The notes: generated by a model not told the origin, from the sequence alone. 26,295 bases of DNA from a virus (IMGVR_UViG_3300031578_007492:1-26295), one strand, 5' to 3'. Positions 1 through 7,759 are shown, counted from the first letter of the stretch. Made by a program: numbers and translations.

Positions 1-102
1 TTACCAGAAAGCCTTAGAAATTTGAGCACTTGTGGTGTGCTGAAAAAAAAGGTAACTAGTGTTGACAAAAGCAGAGCTATCGGGTATATTCAAATCCGTT
101 AA
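1..102 (+). CDS. possible 3' end of an upstream gene
   Basis: Frame 1 is open from the window edge to a TAA at 100-102, giving about 33 codons with no recognisable motif; the other two + frames close within about 30 bases. If it is real, the promoter at 62-90 lies inside the end of this gene. So short an open stretch could easily be chance, so this is only a note that the edge may cut a gene. Confidence 0.2.
   Translation, partial: LPESLRNLSTCGVLKKKVTSVDKSRAIGYIQIR
62..90 (+). promoter_or_regulatory. sigma-70-type promoter
   Basis: TTGACA at 62-67, a 17-bp spacer, then TATATT at 85-90: a perfect -35 and a one-mismatch -10 at ideal spacing. The predicted start near 97 gives a leader of about 47 nt carrying a GGAG ribosome site at 130-133 before the ATG at 144. 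With the terminator at 670-700 it defines a one-gene transcription unit. Confidence 0.8.
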
Positions 103-143
103 GTCGCAAGACGAAAATAAAGCTAACCAGGAGAGTACAGAAC

Positions 144-647
144 ATGGCTAATCAAACCCCAGAACCCAAGAAGCGTGGACGTAAGCCGGGTACCAAGAGC
201 CCCCGCAACATCTTTTGCCTTTGTGTAGGCGTAGTTGATGCGGAGCTTCAGGTTGAGGAAGTTCACGTTGATGGCGACAAGAACAGTGATGACGAACTAT
301 TGGTTGCCCAGGCAACTGAGAAGTTCGAGGAGAAGCATGGCGAGGAACCGGAATTTGTGAGGGGTCCGTATTTCCAGCGCAAGGGTCAGCAGACCTATCA
401 GCGCAAGCGTGACTCGGTTAAGATTCCGGTGGACGAGATTGTGTTCACCCGCGACAAGGGCGTGGCTGAATACAATGGTTGGGAGGTTGGTGTTCGTTAC
501 ATCGAGAATCATCCCGATGCAGCTTACATTATCTTCAAGCGTCAGCTGGAAGATGACGACAAGAAGAAGGCTAAGCCCCCAGCGAAGACCGTCAACATCA
601 AGGCGCTCAAGAACGTGCGCTCGGTGGACGAGGAGGCTTCTGCCTAA
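144..647 (+). CDS. basic AT-hook-like hypothetical protein (167 aa)
   Basis: No family was recognised. The N-terminus (residues 9-18) holds KKRGRKPGTK, close to an AT-hook or other minor-groove-binding basic motif. The middle is acidic then mixed, and the C-terminus has a lysine run (DDDKKKAKPPAK). A GGAG ribosome site lies about 10 nt before the ATG. The gene has its own near-consensus promoter and a strong terminator. Its codons end in G or C clearly more often than its neighbours', a pattern often seen in highly expressed phage genes. Inference: an abundant DNA-associated or virion protein. An early host-takeover protein would also fit. The codon bias, basic motif and isolated unit are seen; the role is a guess. 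Confidence 0.75.
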   Translation: MANQTPEPKKRGRKPGTKSPRNIFCLCVGVVDAELQVEEVHVDGDKNSDDELLVAQATEKFEEKHGEEPEFVRGPYFQRKGQQTYQRKRDSVKIPVDEIVFTRDKGVAEYNGWEVGVRYIENHPDAAYIIFKRQLEDDDKKKAKPPAKTVNIKALKNVRSVDEEASA

Positions 648-669
648 TCGTTTAGAACGAAAAGCGAAG

Positions 670-700
670 AACCCAGCTCTCAAAAAGAGCTGGGTTTTTT
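670..700 (+). terminator. intrinsic (Rho-independent) terminator
   Basis: A perfect 11-bp stem pairs AACCCAGCTCT (670-680) with AGAGCTGGGTT (686-696) around a five-base loop CAAAA, and runs into six T residues (695-700). It lies 23 nt after the stop at 647 and cleanly ends the first transcription unit. Confidence 0.93.
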
Positions 701-721
701 GTATTTAAAACCCTTCCTGTA

Positions 722-777
722 GTCGAGGATGCCTATTCGACGACCTTGATATATAAATATTTTCACATAGCAAGGTC
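722..777 (+). promoter_or_regulatory. structured leader hairpins over the dksA-like ribosome site
   Basis: GACCTTG (742-748) is a perfect inverted repeat of CAAGGTC (771-777), which directly abuts the ATG at 778 and contains the likely Shine-Dalgarno AAGG (772-775). The 22-nt loop is nearly all A/T. Just upstream, GTCGA (722-726) pairs with TCGAC (737-741), and inner GG/CC may add two pairs. In mRNA the 7-bp stem would hide the ribosome site; as DNA it could instead be a dyad operator. No good promoter was found here. Confidence 0.5.
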
Positions 778-1125
778 ATGAAGAATAAAACAAAAGAATA
801 TAAGAAGTACTTCGTAGATAAACGTACGAAACTGCTGAATCAATTAAACATGGACAATTCTTTGGACACCGAAGGGGATGATGTGGATTTGATACAGGGA
901 AAAATTTTAAGTTCCATCACAGAGAAGTTATCTATGCTAGAAATGGCTACTTTACGTAAAATTGATGCTGCTTTACTTAAAATCGAGCAGGGAAACTTCG
1001 GTGTGTGTGAAGAGTGTGGCGAGCAGATACCAGAAAAAAGATTAAAAGCACATCCCGAGGCAGATACCTGTATTGCTTGCGCAGAACACTTGGAAAAAAT
1101 TGAAAGACAGTACGCAACCTCTTGA
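778..1125 (+). CDS. DksA/TraR-family zinc-finger transcription regulator
   Basis: The C-terminal third carries the DksA/TraR C4 zinc finger: Cys77 and Cys80 (VCEECGE) with Cys98 and Cys101 (TCIAC), about 17 residues between the pairs. The preceding segment (KIDAALLKIEQGNFGVC) matches the family's conserved region. Residues 1-60 are helical, as in the DksA coiled coil. At 115 aa it is shorter than E. coli DksA (151) and longer than TraR (about 73). The family binds the RNA polymerase secondary channel and alters initiation, with or without ppGpp, so the phage copy probably redirects host transcription. It follows a strong terminator and precedes clpP by 67 bp. Its ribosome site lies in a 7-bp inverted repeat. 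Confidence 0.9.
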   Translation: MKNKTKEYKKYFVDKRTKLLNQLNMDNSLDTEGDDVDLIQGKILSSITEKLSMLEMATLRKIDAALLKIEQGNFGVCEECGEQIPEKRLKAHPEADTCIACAEHLEKIERQYATS

Positions 1126-1192
1126 ATTTAAAGAGGAAATCAAATTCTCTTTATGCTAATTACAGCATAAATAATCATTAGGTAGGTAAGGT

Positions 1193-1876
1193 ATGAGCAA
1201 AAGTCACCAGTTTATCCATCCCATGATTTATGAAAGAACCAGGGATGGAGAAATGTTGTATGACATTTATTCCCGTCTGATTAAGGAGCGGATCGTTTTC
1301 TTAGCGGATGTTGTAGATGTCGAAGTAGCAACCACCACCGCGGCCACGTTTTTGTTTTTGGAAAGTCAAAGTAAAACTAAACCGATTTCTCTTTATATAA
1401 ACTCGCCGGGCGGAACTCTTCACGATGGGCTGTTTACCATTTACGATGCTATTAATTATGTGGAATGTCCTATCAGAACGGTGTGTCTTGGGGAAGCAGC
1501 CTCTGCAGCTGCAACCATATTAGCAGCTGGCTCTCCAGGATTAAGATTAGCTACCCCTAATAGTTTAATCATGATCCACCAAATGCAAATATCCGAAATG
1601 TCTGGTTCCGGAACGGATATGATTAACGAAGCTGAGCGCATTAAAGAATGGAATGAAAGGTTATATGAAACCCTAGCTCGGCACTGTGGTCATACCGTCG
1701 AAGAAATAAGTAAAGTTTGTAAGGATGATACTTATTTCACCGCTGTCCAGGCAAAAGAGTTCGGGCTGATTGACGAAATCATACCACCAAAAAAGAAGAT
1801 ACCAGAATTAATAACCAAAGCCAAAGCCCAAGCCCAAGCCCAAGCTTCAAAAGCAAGAAGAAGGAAGGCTCCATAA
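1193..1876 (+). CDS. clpP: ClpP-family serine protease
   Basis: A self-compartmentalising peptidase family that degrades unfolded or tagged proteins delivered by a Clp ATPase. The family signature is complete: YINSPGG near residue 70 (oxyanion loop), Ser104 in GEAASAAA, His129 in MIHQMQ, and Asp179 in KDDTYFTA followed by AKEFGLID, together giving the triad. At 227 aa it is a little longer than bacterial ClpP because of a basic, Ala/Gln-rich tail encoded partly by five hexanucleotide repeats (KAKAQAQAQA, residues 209-218). Start: the ATG follows TAGGTAAGGT. No ClpX or ClpA gene is visible, so it may use a host unfoldase or serve as a prohead-type protease. A 7-bp hairpin (TTATGCT/AGCATAA, 1151-1170) lies in its leader. 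Confidence 0.93.
   Translation: MSKSHQFIHPMIYERTRDGEMLYDIYSRLIKERIVFLADVVDVEVATTTAATFLFLESQSKTKPISLYINSPGGTLHDGLFTIYDAINYVECPIRTVCLGEAASAAATILAAGSPGLRLATPNSLIMIHQMQISEMSGSGTDMINEAERIKEWNERLYETLARHCGHTVEEISKVCKDDTYFTAVQAKEFGLIDEIIPPKKKIPELITKAKAQAQAQASKARRRKAP
1817..1846 (+). repeat. hexanucleotide tandem repeat in the clpP tail
   Basis: Five successive hexamers (AAAGCC twice, CAAGCC twice, CAAGCT once) encode Lys-Ala and Gln-Ala dipeptides just after the protease fold. Such in-frame repeats can expand or contract by slippage and so change tail length. Confidence 0.8.
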
Positions 1877-1887
1877 CGGATGCCTGA

Positions 1888-2331
1888 ATGTATAATATAC
1901 TTATTGACTTAAAATCTAGATTAAAACTTTATATTTCAAGACTGCGGTGTAGTATATGTTATGCTCCATATTCACCCCGATGTCCAATATATTTATGCGA
2001 GTCGGGTTCTGAGTTTGAACAAAATAAAATTAAATTTTCCATTCAGCGTAGACCGACGGCAAGCAACCCGTTGGCATTAATGCCGCGTTTTCCTATGCCA
2101 TTCAATTTTAAATCTGGGACACATTTTTATACTAAATCATTTGAAGCAGTAAGGTTGATTGCTTATCCTGATAAGGAACGCGACACTCGCAGCGTATTGT
2201 ACATGGAAATTTGTTGTTCAAAATGTAGCTACTTCAAAGAATTAGAAATTGATTTAGATGATTTCTTACCAAAACGGTATTCTCGCGCAAACGTTACAAG
2301 ATCGTTGGAATTTCCAGATGAAGAGGAATAG
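1888..2331 (+). CDS. hypothetical protein with two Cys pairs (147 aa)
   Basis: No family was recognised. Residues about 21-37 hold CSIC followed by two further Cys (SPRCPIYLC), and a second CSKC lies near residue 110, so a zinc-binding role is possible. The C-terminus is acidic (DEEE). It begins 9 bp after clpP's stop, with no clear Shine-Dalgarno, and overlaps the next gene by 14 nt. The neighbour also carries CxxC pairs and is similar in size, so the two may share a distant fold; I could not align them convincingly. Confidence 0.6.
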   Translation: MYNILIDLKSRLKLYISRLRCSICYAPYSPRCPIYLCESGSEFEQNKIKFSIQRRPTASNPLALMPRFPMPFNFKSGTHFYTKSFEAVRLIAYPDKERDTRSVLYMEICCSKCSYFKELEIDLDDFLPKRYSRANVTRSLEFPDEEE

Positions 2332-2749
2332 AGATTTTTTAGGAAACCCTGCAAAGGTTTCTGATAAAGAGGTTAATCTTTTAAGGAATAGGGTTAGGTG
2401 TAGCCTTTGTGGTAAAAGATATTTTCGTATGGAGGTCACATATGCTACCGGCAACGTGACGGATTTTGTTTTACATTATAATTATAATTATTCTTTTCCT
2501 GAGGTGGAACCCCATTCGCGTCGTTGTATATATAGAAGTAGTTTGGTAGCAGATCCAGTTTCGTATCGTAAAATGATGCAAAGAAGGCGCTTCACAATAG
2601 AAGCTGGATCTCTTAGTTTGTATTCGCCATATGATAGAATGCCAGTAAGATTAGTGTGCAAGTGTGGAGGCTGGCGCTGTTTAGATGTAAAATTTAGATT
2701 AAAGCCTGTCCGATGGATTAGTAATGAGAAACCTTTTTGGGGTGTATAA
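2318..2749 (+). CDS. hypothetical CxxC protein (143 aa)
   Basis: The start is set at the ATG at 2318 rather than 2258, giving a short 14-nt overlap with the upstream gene instead of 74 nt. CSLC near residue 29 and CKCGGWRC near residue 115 could form one split zinc ribbon. The middle is rich in Tyr and Arg. The stop (2747-2749) is followed by the next gene within 20 nt. No function can be assigned. Confidence 0.6.
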   Translation: MKRNRDFLGNPAKVSDKEVNLLRNRVRCSLCGKRYFRMEVTYATGNVTDFVLHYNYNYSFPEVEPHSRRCIYRSSLVADPVSYRKMMQRRRFTIEAGSLSLYSPYDRMPVRLVCKCGGWRCLDVKFRLKPVRWISNEKPFWGV

Positions 2750-2766
2750 TATTGCCGCATACCAGT

Positions 2767-4269
2767 ATGGCGGAACGGCTGGAAATCATTGCTAGAAAAC
2801 GGTCTGAAGATTCCTCTCAAGAGAATATCAGAGAACGCAAAGCTCAGTGGAATAAGGAAGTAAAAACCCTTATTGCACAGCTAATTGCTTTTAAACGTGG
2901 AATTAATGGGCGGGGAGATCCACGCGCAGGTTTGCCAGCTAGTAACATTAAGTACCCTTTTCCTAACGAAATAGGACGTTACCTAGAGGAGATGGCAACT
3001 AGGTATCAGAAAGTTATTGATGAGGCTCGCCGGATAATTGATTCTCAAAAGGAGTATAGTAATACACGTCGCAAGGGTAAGAAAGATATGCCTATGCCAA
3101 TTGCCGCCAGTTCTACGAATATGTTAGAGAAATTTGGTTCGTGGTGGGGCAGCAGGGCATGGACATGGATTACACAATATCCTATAATGGGAGGACAAGA
3201 TGCCGATCGAGACAGGATTGCGTTATTAAACACTACCACATCATTGATTGACTATTTAGATGAGTTTGAAGTAAACTTATCTAGTAGTGATTCGGATTCA
3301 ATTCCGGCGGCAGCATATAAACTATTAGCGATGCACAGCGTGTTTGATGATCGGTTTATAAAAATATTTAATCGCATGATGAAACGTCACAACGCTGTAC
3401 TAAGCGAAGCGGCAACTGAAGGAAAATTGCCCCCGCTTCCAACCGCAGCACCAGCGGAGCCTACTCCGGCTCCACCTGTTCCTGATAATCCAGAAGAAGC
3501 GCTAAGGTTACTTAGGGATATTTTATTAATAGATATTCATCACGTTACTAAGTTGCTAGATATTACTAAGCAAATGAAAAAGATAACGCCGGATGAATAT
3601 AAAATGTTATTTGATGATTACAAACTTATCAATAAGATTGGCGGGCAGGCGTTTGGAATGTTGACCGTAGCATTGAAGACGGAAGGATCTGAGGAGTCTA
3701 TTGCAACTGCTATGAATTTATATCGTGATGTTCTAGTGCGTTACAATAAAGTTTTAAATGCATTTAAGAGGTGTTTAAATGTTGAGGGGAACAGATTCAA
3801 AACGTTATTAGAACAATCAGAAGAGATGTATAAAAAAGAATTAACAGCTTTGTATGGACCAGACATAGAAAAGTTGGCTCAGAAATCTTTACAACGCTGG
3901 TGGCGTCGCACTCGTTTGGGATTACTTCCAGATGAAAAAGATAGAATGAAACGCGATGTGGTTTTGAAAACTCAAGAAATAACCCGGCTGCTCGATCACA
4001 CGCAGAATTTATTAGAAGATCGTCACACAACTGCAGCTCAGATGGTACAGTATGTAGCCGATGTATCTGAAGCACTGTCTTCTGTATTTGAAATGACGCG
4101 CGCTCTAGTTGAACATCATAATGCCACCGAGGCTGAGATTAAGTTAAAGAATAAAAAACGAAACGTAAACAAAATAGAGCGTGAAAACATAATTAAACTT
4201 GAAAGATATAAGAAATACTACGCTGAATTATCAAAAGTATTACGTAGCACTGAGGTTTCGGCAGGCTGA
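2767..4269 (+). CDS. large helical hypothetical protein (about 500 aa)
   Basis: No family was recognised. The protein is highly charged and almost entirely predicted helix. A Pro/Ala-rich linker around residue 225 (LPTAAPAEPTPAPPVP) separates two helical halves, and there is a long basic coiled-coil-like end. A Trp-rich stretch (WWGSRAWTWITQYP) near residue 125 may contact membrane or protein. This layout fits a virion, scaffolding or cytoskeleton-binding protein, but that is inference. Start choice is uncertain: ATG 2767 is used here, while TTG 2752 and TTG 2737 are in frame, and TTG 2752 has GGGGTG seven bases upstream. It shares TGATG with the DUF192 gene. Confidence 0.75.
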   Translation: MAERLEIIARKRSEDSSQENIRERKAQWNKEVKTLIAQLIAFKRGINGRGDPRAGLPASNIKYPFPNEIGRYLEEMATRYQKVIDEARRIIDSQKEYSNTRRKGKKDMPMPIAASSTNMLEKFGSWWGSRAWTWITQYPIMGGQDADRDRIALLNTTTSLIDYLDEFEVNLSSSDSDSIPAAAYKLLAMHSVFDDRFIKIFNRMMKRHNAVLSEAATEGKLPPLPTAAPAEPTPAPPVPDNPEEALRLLRDILLIDIHHVTKLLDITKQMKKITPDEYKMLFDDYKLINKIGGQAFGMLTVALKTEGSEESIATAMNLYRDVLVRYNKVLNAFKRCLNVEGNRFKTLLEQSEEMYKKELTALYGPDIEKLAQKSLQRWWRRTRLGLLPDEKDRMKRDVVLKTQEITRLLDHTQNLLEDRHTTAAQMVQYVADVSEALSSVFEMTRALVEHHNATEAEIKLKNKKRNVNKIERENIIKLERYKKYYAELSKVLRSTEVSAG

Positions 4270-4664
4270 TGGATATAATTATCTTAGGTGACCAAAAGTT
4301 AGAAACTTTAGTAGCAATCACTGAGGAAGAACAAATACGTGGATTAATGTACAAAGTTTGGCCACCACCCGTGATGTCTTTTCCATTTAAACGAGCCAAA
4401 GTAAGAAAGTTTTGGATGCGTAATACTATTTCACCACTAGATATTGTGTTTTGTAGAGACAATAAAGTAATTTCTATAGTCGATGGAGTCCCACTATCTT
4501 TAAATAGAGTAGGACCAGATGAGCCCAGCGATTTAGTTATAGAGTTACCGAAAGGTACGGCTAAAAAGATAAGTATTACTTCAGGAAGTGCTGTTGATTT
4601 AATTTTCTCTACCGATACGCTTGCTAAAAAATACTCCAAATTACTTTTGGAAAGTAAATATTAA
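4269..4664 (+). CDS. DUF192-family protein
   Basis: Recognised from the family pattern: EEQIRGLM (residues 20-27), a MSFPF segment, then KFWMRNTISPLDIVF (about 48-62) and an IELPKGTAKK element near 100 followed by SGSAVD. DUF192 proteins are small beta-rich proteins of unknown biochemical role; many bacterial members are exported, but this one lacks a signal peptide and would stay in the cytoplasm. Its ATG overlaps the upstream stop (TGATG), so translation is probably coupled. The opposite-strand open frame over the same bases is a shadow: the DUF192 motifs read only on +. Confidence 0.85.
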   Translation: MDIIILGDQKLETLVAITEEEQIRGLMYKVWPPPVMSFPFKRAKVRKFWMRNTISPLDIVFCRDNKVISIVDGVPLSLNRVGPDEPSDLVIELPKGTAKKISITSGSAVDLIFSTDTLAKKYSKLLLESKY

Positions 4665-4670
4665 ACCAGC

Positions 4671-4699
4671 TTGACAACCTGTTGATCTTACGTTACTAT
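4671..4699 (+). promoter_or_regulatory. sigma-70-type promoter, leaderless arrangement
   Basis: TTGACA at 4671-4676, a 17-bp spacer and TACTAT at 4694-4699. The ATG at 4706 begins exactly 6 nt after the -10 box, where transcription normally starts, so the mRNA should begin at or within a base of the start codon. No Shine-Dalgarno could be transcribed. It lies in the 41-nt gap after the DUF192 gene. Confidence 0.75.
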
Positions 4700-4705
4700 T
4701 CGGTC

Positions 4706-5083
4706 ATGGCTACACTCATGAAGTGTTTTGGAGCACTAGTTGCGTCAGGGAATGGCAATCGATGTGAAAGTTTACGTAGTTTACTTAGATCAAATCTATT
4801 AATTGTTGATAAGCACACGGGACAATCTAAAGTTTGGTTACATAAATTTGGTAGAAAAGATTATCCCAACTTTCATAAAATATTGCGCATGGAGCTGGCT
4901 GAGGAATTAGATCCTTTATATAGAGATGTGCCGCCAATTCTTTTGGAAAGAAAATTAAATCATGGTACTGCGTTAACAAACGATACTTCTTGGGAAAAAG
5001 AAATGGAACGCTGGCATTTTTCAGATATTTTAGAGAGTTCTATGAAAAAAGGAAAGTGGAACGGAACTGTCGGCACATCTTGA
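4706..5083 (+). CDS. hypothetical protein (125 aa), probably leaderless mRNA
   Basis: No family was recognised. The sequence is mixed alpha/beta and basic, with no Cys pairs and no membrane segment. The start is taken at ATG 4706 (MATLMK) because the -10 element ends 6 nt upstream; the longer frame beginning at 4682 would start inside the promoter. The gene ends at 5083, where its last codons overlap the -35 box of the next promoter (5080-5085). It is thus bracketed by two promoters of the same design, suggesting the two genes are expressed under the same conditions. Confidence 0.65.
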   Translation: MATLMKCFGALVASGNGNRCESLRSLLRSNLLIVDKHTGQSKVWLHKFGRKDYPNFHKILRMELAEELDPLYRDVPPILLERKLNHGTALTNDTSWEKEMERWHFSDILESSMKKGKWNGTVGTS

Positions 5084-5108
5084 CAAAACCACGCGGTTCA
5101 GTTATAAT
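5080..5108 (+). promoter_or_regulatory. perfect consensus sigma-70 promoter, leaderless arrangement
   Basis: TTGACA (5080-5085), 17 bp, TATAAT (5103-5108): both hexamers and the spacing are consensus. The only in-frame ATG near the start of the FtsK-like gene is at 5115, again exactly 6 nt after the -10 box, predicting a leaderless transcript. The -35 box overlaps the stop codon of the preceding gene. Confidence 0.85.
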
Positions 5109-5114
5109 GATGCC

Positions 5115-6140
5115 ATGAACGAGATTAATAATTTGAACGAAGTTCTGGCGGGATTTAAAATCAAAGCAACTTGCGAAAAAGTTAATCGTCGTAGACATTT
5201 GGCGATGTATGATGTTCGTTTGGAGCCAGGGTGTAGAATCCGACAGCTTGAGATTTACTCTCGTGAAATTGCGCTGGCACTGAAAAGCAAGAGCAACCCG
5301 GTAGTGCAATCGATTCCAGAAGAGGGTATTGTACGAATTACGGTTGCAGAGCGTGGGTCGGAGGTGTTATCTTTCAGGGAGCTGGCAGAGGAGGCGCAGC
5401 AACCGGAAGGGGTATTGCCGTTGTTGTTGGGAGAGTTGGACACGGGCGAGTTGCTGTGGACGAGGATGGAAAAGAACCCGCACATGATTGTGGCGGGCGA
5501 AACTGGTTCCGGTAAATCTACCTTGTTGCACACCATAATCGCAAACGTTATTGATCGTTCCGATGTGTGGTTGTATCTTGTTGATCCAAAACACGGACTG
5601 GAATTTGGTGATTATGAAACAAAAGCGTATGGCGTTGCCTACGATTATGACGCAGCGCTCCGCATGCTTGATGAGATTAGGCTTAACATGGAATTGCGAA
5701 GTCGCTTTTTAAATAGCATAGGACAGCGTAGCATTGAGGATAATCCAAGTGTACTTCCTAAGATGCTAGTTATTATTGACGAGATTGCATCGCTTATGTT
5801 GTGGGATTCGAATAAGAAGAATCCTAATCGCGGTCAGTTTGAAATGAAGTTAATTGAAATTGCACAGAAGTCACGAGCCGCTGGAATATATATAGTAATA
5901 GCAACTCAGCGTCCTTCTGTTGATGTTGTAACGGGTTTAATTAAAGCAAACTTTCCAGCCAGAATAGCTTGTCGTGTAAGTTCTGCGGTAGATTCTAAAG
6001 TTGTTTTGGATCAAACCGGAGCAGAAGCTTTGTTGGGCAGAGGAGATGCTATTATTAGTAGCCCGGAGTTTGGGTTTGCGAAATTTCAGGTAGCATTCAC
6101 TACTCCTAAAGAAAATATTAAAGGCAGCATAGCTGCGTAA
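5115..6140 (+). CDS. FtsK/SpoIIIE-family DNA translocase ATPase
   Basis: A RecA-like motor of the FtsK/HerA clade that pumps double-stranded DNA. Walker A is GETGSGKS (residues 128-135), Walker B is MLVIIDEIA with Asp222-Glu223, and the FtsK-type motif IVIATQRPSVDVVTGLIKAN follows, then ARIACRVSS and DQTGAEALLGRGD, all typical of the family. At 341 aa it lacks the membrane domain and has no obvious gamma winged-helix domain, so it is a soluble minimal motor with about 110 unassigned N-terminal residues. Possible roles are segregation, concatemer handling or packaging help; plasmid TcpA/TraD-like transfer ATPases are relatives. It has a perfect promoter immediately upstream. Confidence 0.92.
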   Translation: MNEINNLNEVLAGFKIKATCEKVNRRRHLAMYDVRLEPGCRIRQLEIYSREIALALKSKSNPVVQSIPEEGIVRITVAERGSEVLSFRELAEEAQQPEGVLPLLLGELDTGELLWTRMEKNPHMIVAGETGSGKSTLLHTIIANVIDRSDVWLYLVDPKHGLEFGDYETKAYGVAYDYDAALRMLDEIRLNMELRSRFLNSIGQRSIEDNPSVLPKMLVIIDEIASLMLWDSNKKNPNRGQFEMKLIEIAQKSRAAGIYIVIATQRPSVDVVTGLIKANFPARIACRVSSAVDSKVVLDQTGAEALLGRGDAIISSPEFGFAKFQVAFTTPKENIKGSIAA

Positions 6141-6185
6141 TAAAGTACCTTATCGTCGAGAGCGCAGTGTGGTCTACCTGTTTTT

Positions 6186-6208
6186 AGGTTAAGGTTTATT
6201 TTTAACCT
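6186..6208 (+). other. inverted repeat in the 90-nt gap after the FtsK-like gene
   Basis: AGGTTAA (6186-6192) pairs with TTAACCT (6202-6208) around a 9-nt loop. An overlapping weaker hairpin, ACCT (6176-6179) with AGGT, competes for the same bases. No T-run follows, so it is not a standard terminator. It may be a dyad operator or leader element for the next gene. Confidence 0.35.
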
Positions 6209-6230
6209 GGAAAAAAATGTAGAGAAGTTA

Positions 6231-7751
6231 ATGCAAGAAACCTCCAGCGTAGTTGAGCAAATAAACGGAATTGCGCAATTTTTAGCAGAAGAAGATTTAG
6301 ACGAGTGGGTTATCCCACAATTGCTTGGTTTTTATTCAAGCAAAATTAATACGCTGGCAGTTAAGGCGTATGGACAGTCTGCTTCTGCAAATAGCGAAGG
6401 TCCGTCTATTGCACAATTAGCCTTTAGAGAAAGGTCTAAATCTGAACTGCGTTCAGCGGTCTATACTTTTGTTTTCAAATCAGAACATTGGCGAAGCGGT
6501 AGGGATATAAATACTTATTTGTTAACGTGTTTGAATCGTTTGGCGGATAGAATTCGTTGGGACGCAAACAGTGTGCGAAAAACTAACACCCCAGTATGTC
6601 CAGCTGCCAAATTTTTGAACAGGAAAGAGTTTTTAAATCAAGAGGGGCGGCTTTTACGTTCGCAATTCTGTACCGAAGAGTTAGAGCGTGCCAAAGAAGA
6701 GATAGAAATCTTAAAGGTTAAAAAGGATAAAATCCCGCTCGAACATCAAATGTTAATGAAACTGGAGGCGCGCAGTCGATTGTTTCGTGCTTTCTCTTTA
6801 CACTCTCGCCGGGGGTATCGTTGTCCTGAATGTAACAAATTTCTTCCCGAGTCTATAAACGGACCTTACGGCATCTCTTGTCCGTATGAAGATTGTATAT
6901 TTAGCGGCACTCTGCCTATGCTCGAACGTATGGCACACCCCGTTGGATTAACTCAGAGAAACGATTTAAGTTTACAGACTCCAATTTCTGATGCAGATCG
7001 TGATAGTAAACAGATTCAGGACACGTTTGTTTCTGAAGTTATTGATGCGGATGTGCAGATGGAAGTTAGCGAAAATTTTCAACAGGAATACAGTGTATTA
7101 TCAAAGGTCATTGACGAACAGGTGGAAGCTATTAAGCGCACCAATGCTGCCGGAACCATGATTCAAAAGCTTCGCATGTATGAGGCTTATGGAAATATGT
7201 TAAACAAATATCCTGAAGATATGGTTTCCTATCTAGTTCATCGCAAACAGAATGCGGATTTTCCAATCCAGTCTCGTATCTTCCAAGAATATGTAATGCT
7301 AATGCAGGACACGTTGCCATTCGAAATTAAAAGAGGTGACGATGTTTATGATGTATTATCATTAACCGATCCAAATATTTCTCTATTTTTAGGCGTCAGT
7401 GAATTCGATGCAACCGTACGTAGCGACTACACTATTCCCAACTGTACTACCGAAAGTTATATTGGCGGGAGGAAGTTTAAAGATTACGGACCGTGTTTCA
7501 TAGGTATGATAATTGATGTGGTTAATCGTGATACGGGAGAGTCCCTGAAGGATTATGTTAATGAGTACAGCTTCGTTCAAATAAAGGTTCAGACTTGTGT
7601 AAAGGTGGGAACTCCTGTTAAGGTTACGCATTATAGGATGCCGTCCCATTATGAGATGGGATCCCTTGTGTACCTTCAACGTACCCGCCGGAGGATAGTA
7701 GACAGGATTTACTACAAAATTCACAAGAAAAAGCGCATTTCTGGAACGTAA
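6231..7751 (+). CDS. zinc-motif hypothetical protein (506 aa)
   Basis: No family can be named. A four-Cys motif at Cys198, Cys201, Cys217 and Cys222 (CPECNK ... CPYEDC) looks like a zinc ribbon. Ahead of it, residues about 65-105 contain WRSGRDINTYLLTCLNRLADRI, faintly like a sigma-factor region-2 or small helical DNA/RNA-binding segment. The C-terminal half is mixed alpha/beta and ends in a strongly basic tail. Start: the ATG follows GAGAAG. A phage transcription factor is one possibility, but a virion or replication accessory role cannot be excluded. It ends 45 bp before a hairpin-controlled HNH gene. Confidence 0.75.
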   Translation: MQETSSVVEQINGIAQFLAEEDLDEWVIPQLLGFYSSKINTLAVKAYGQSASANSEGPSIAQLAFRERSKSELRSAVYTFVFKSEHWRSGRDINTYLLTCLNRLADRIRWDANSVRKTNTPVCPAAKFLNRKEFLNQEGRLLRSQFCTEELERAKEEIEILKVKKDKIPLEHQMLMKLEARSRLFRAFSLHSRRGYRCPECNKFLPESINGPYGISCPYEDCIFSGTLPMLERMAHPVGLTQRNDLSLQTPISDADRDSKQIQDTFVSEVIDADVQMEVSENFQQEYSVLSKVIDEQVEAIKRTNAAGTMIQKLRMYEAYGNMLNKYPEDMVSYLVHRKQNADFPIQSRIFQEYVMLMQDTLPFEIKRGDDVYDVLSLTDPNISLFLGVSEFDATVRSDYTIPNCTTESYIGGRKFKDYGPCFIGMIIDVVNRDTGESLKDYVNEYSFVQIKVQTCVKVGTPVKVTHYRMPSHYEMGSLVYLQRTRRRIVDRIYYKIHKKKRISGT

Positions 7752-7759
7752 GTTTAGTA

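Noticed and set aside
297-708. Open frames on both strands overlapping the first gene
   Set aside because: They arise from the G/C-rich third positions of the 144-647 gene, lack ribosome sites, and run into the terminator.
1118-1170. Attenuator-like alternative hairpins before clpP
   Set aside because: AAAGAG can pair with CTCTT upstream or CTCTTT downstream, and TTATGCT/AGCATAA forms a third stem. The stems are 5-7 bp and AT-rich with no T-run, so they are too weak to call.
2745-2750. TATAAT just before the 2767 gene as a fourth leaderless promoter
   Set aside because: There is no -35 match at 16-18 bp, and no start codon 6 nt downstream; the ATG is 16 nt away. It could be a weak promoter but is not supported.
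4193-4639. 148-codon - strand open frame opposite DUF192
   Set aside because: It mirrors the + strand gene, has no motifs of its own, and the + frame carries the DUF192 signature and coupled start.
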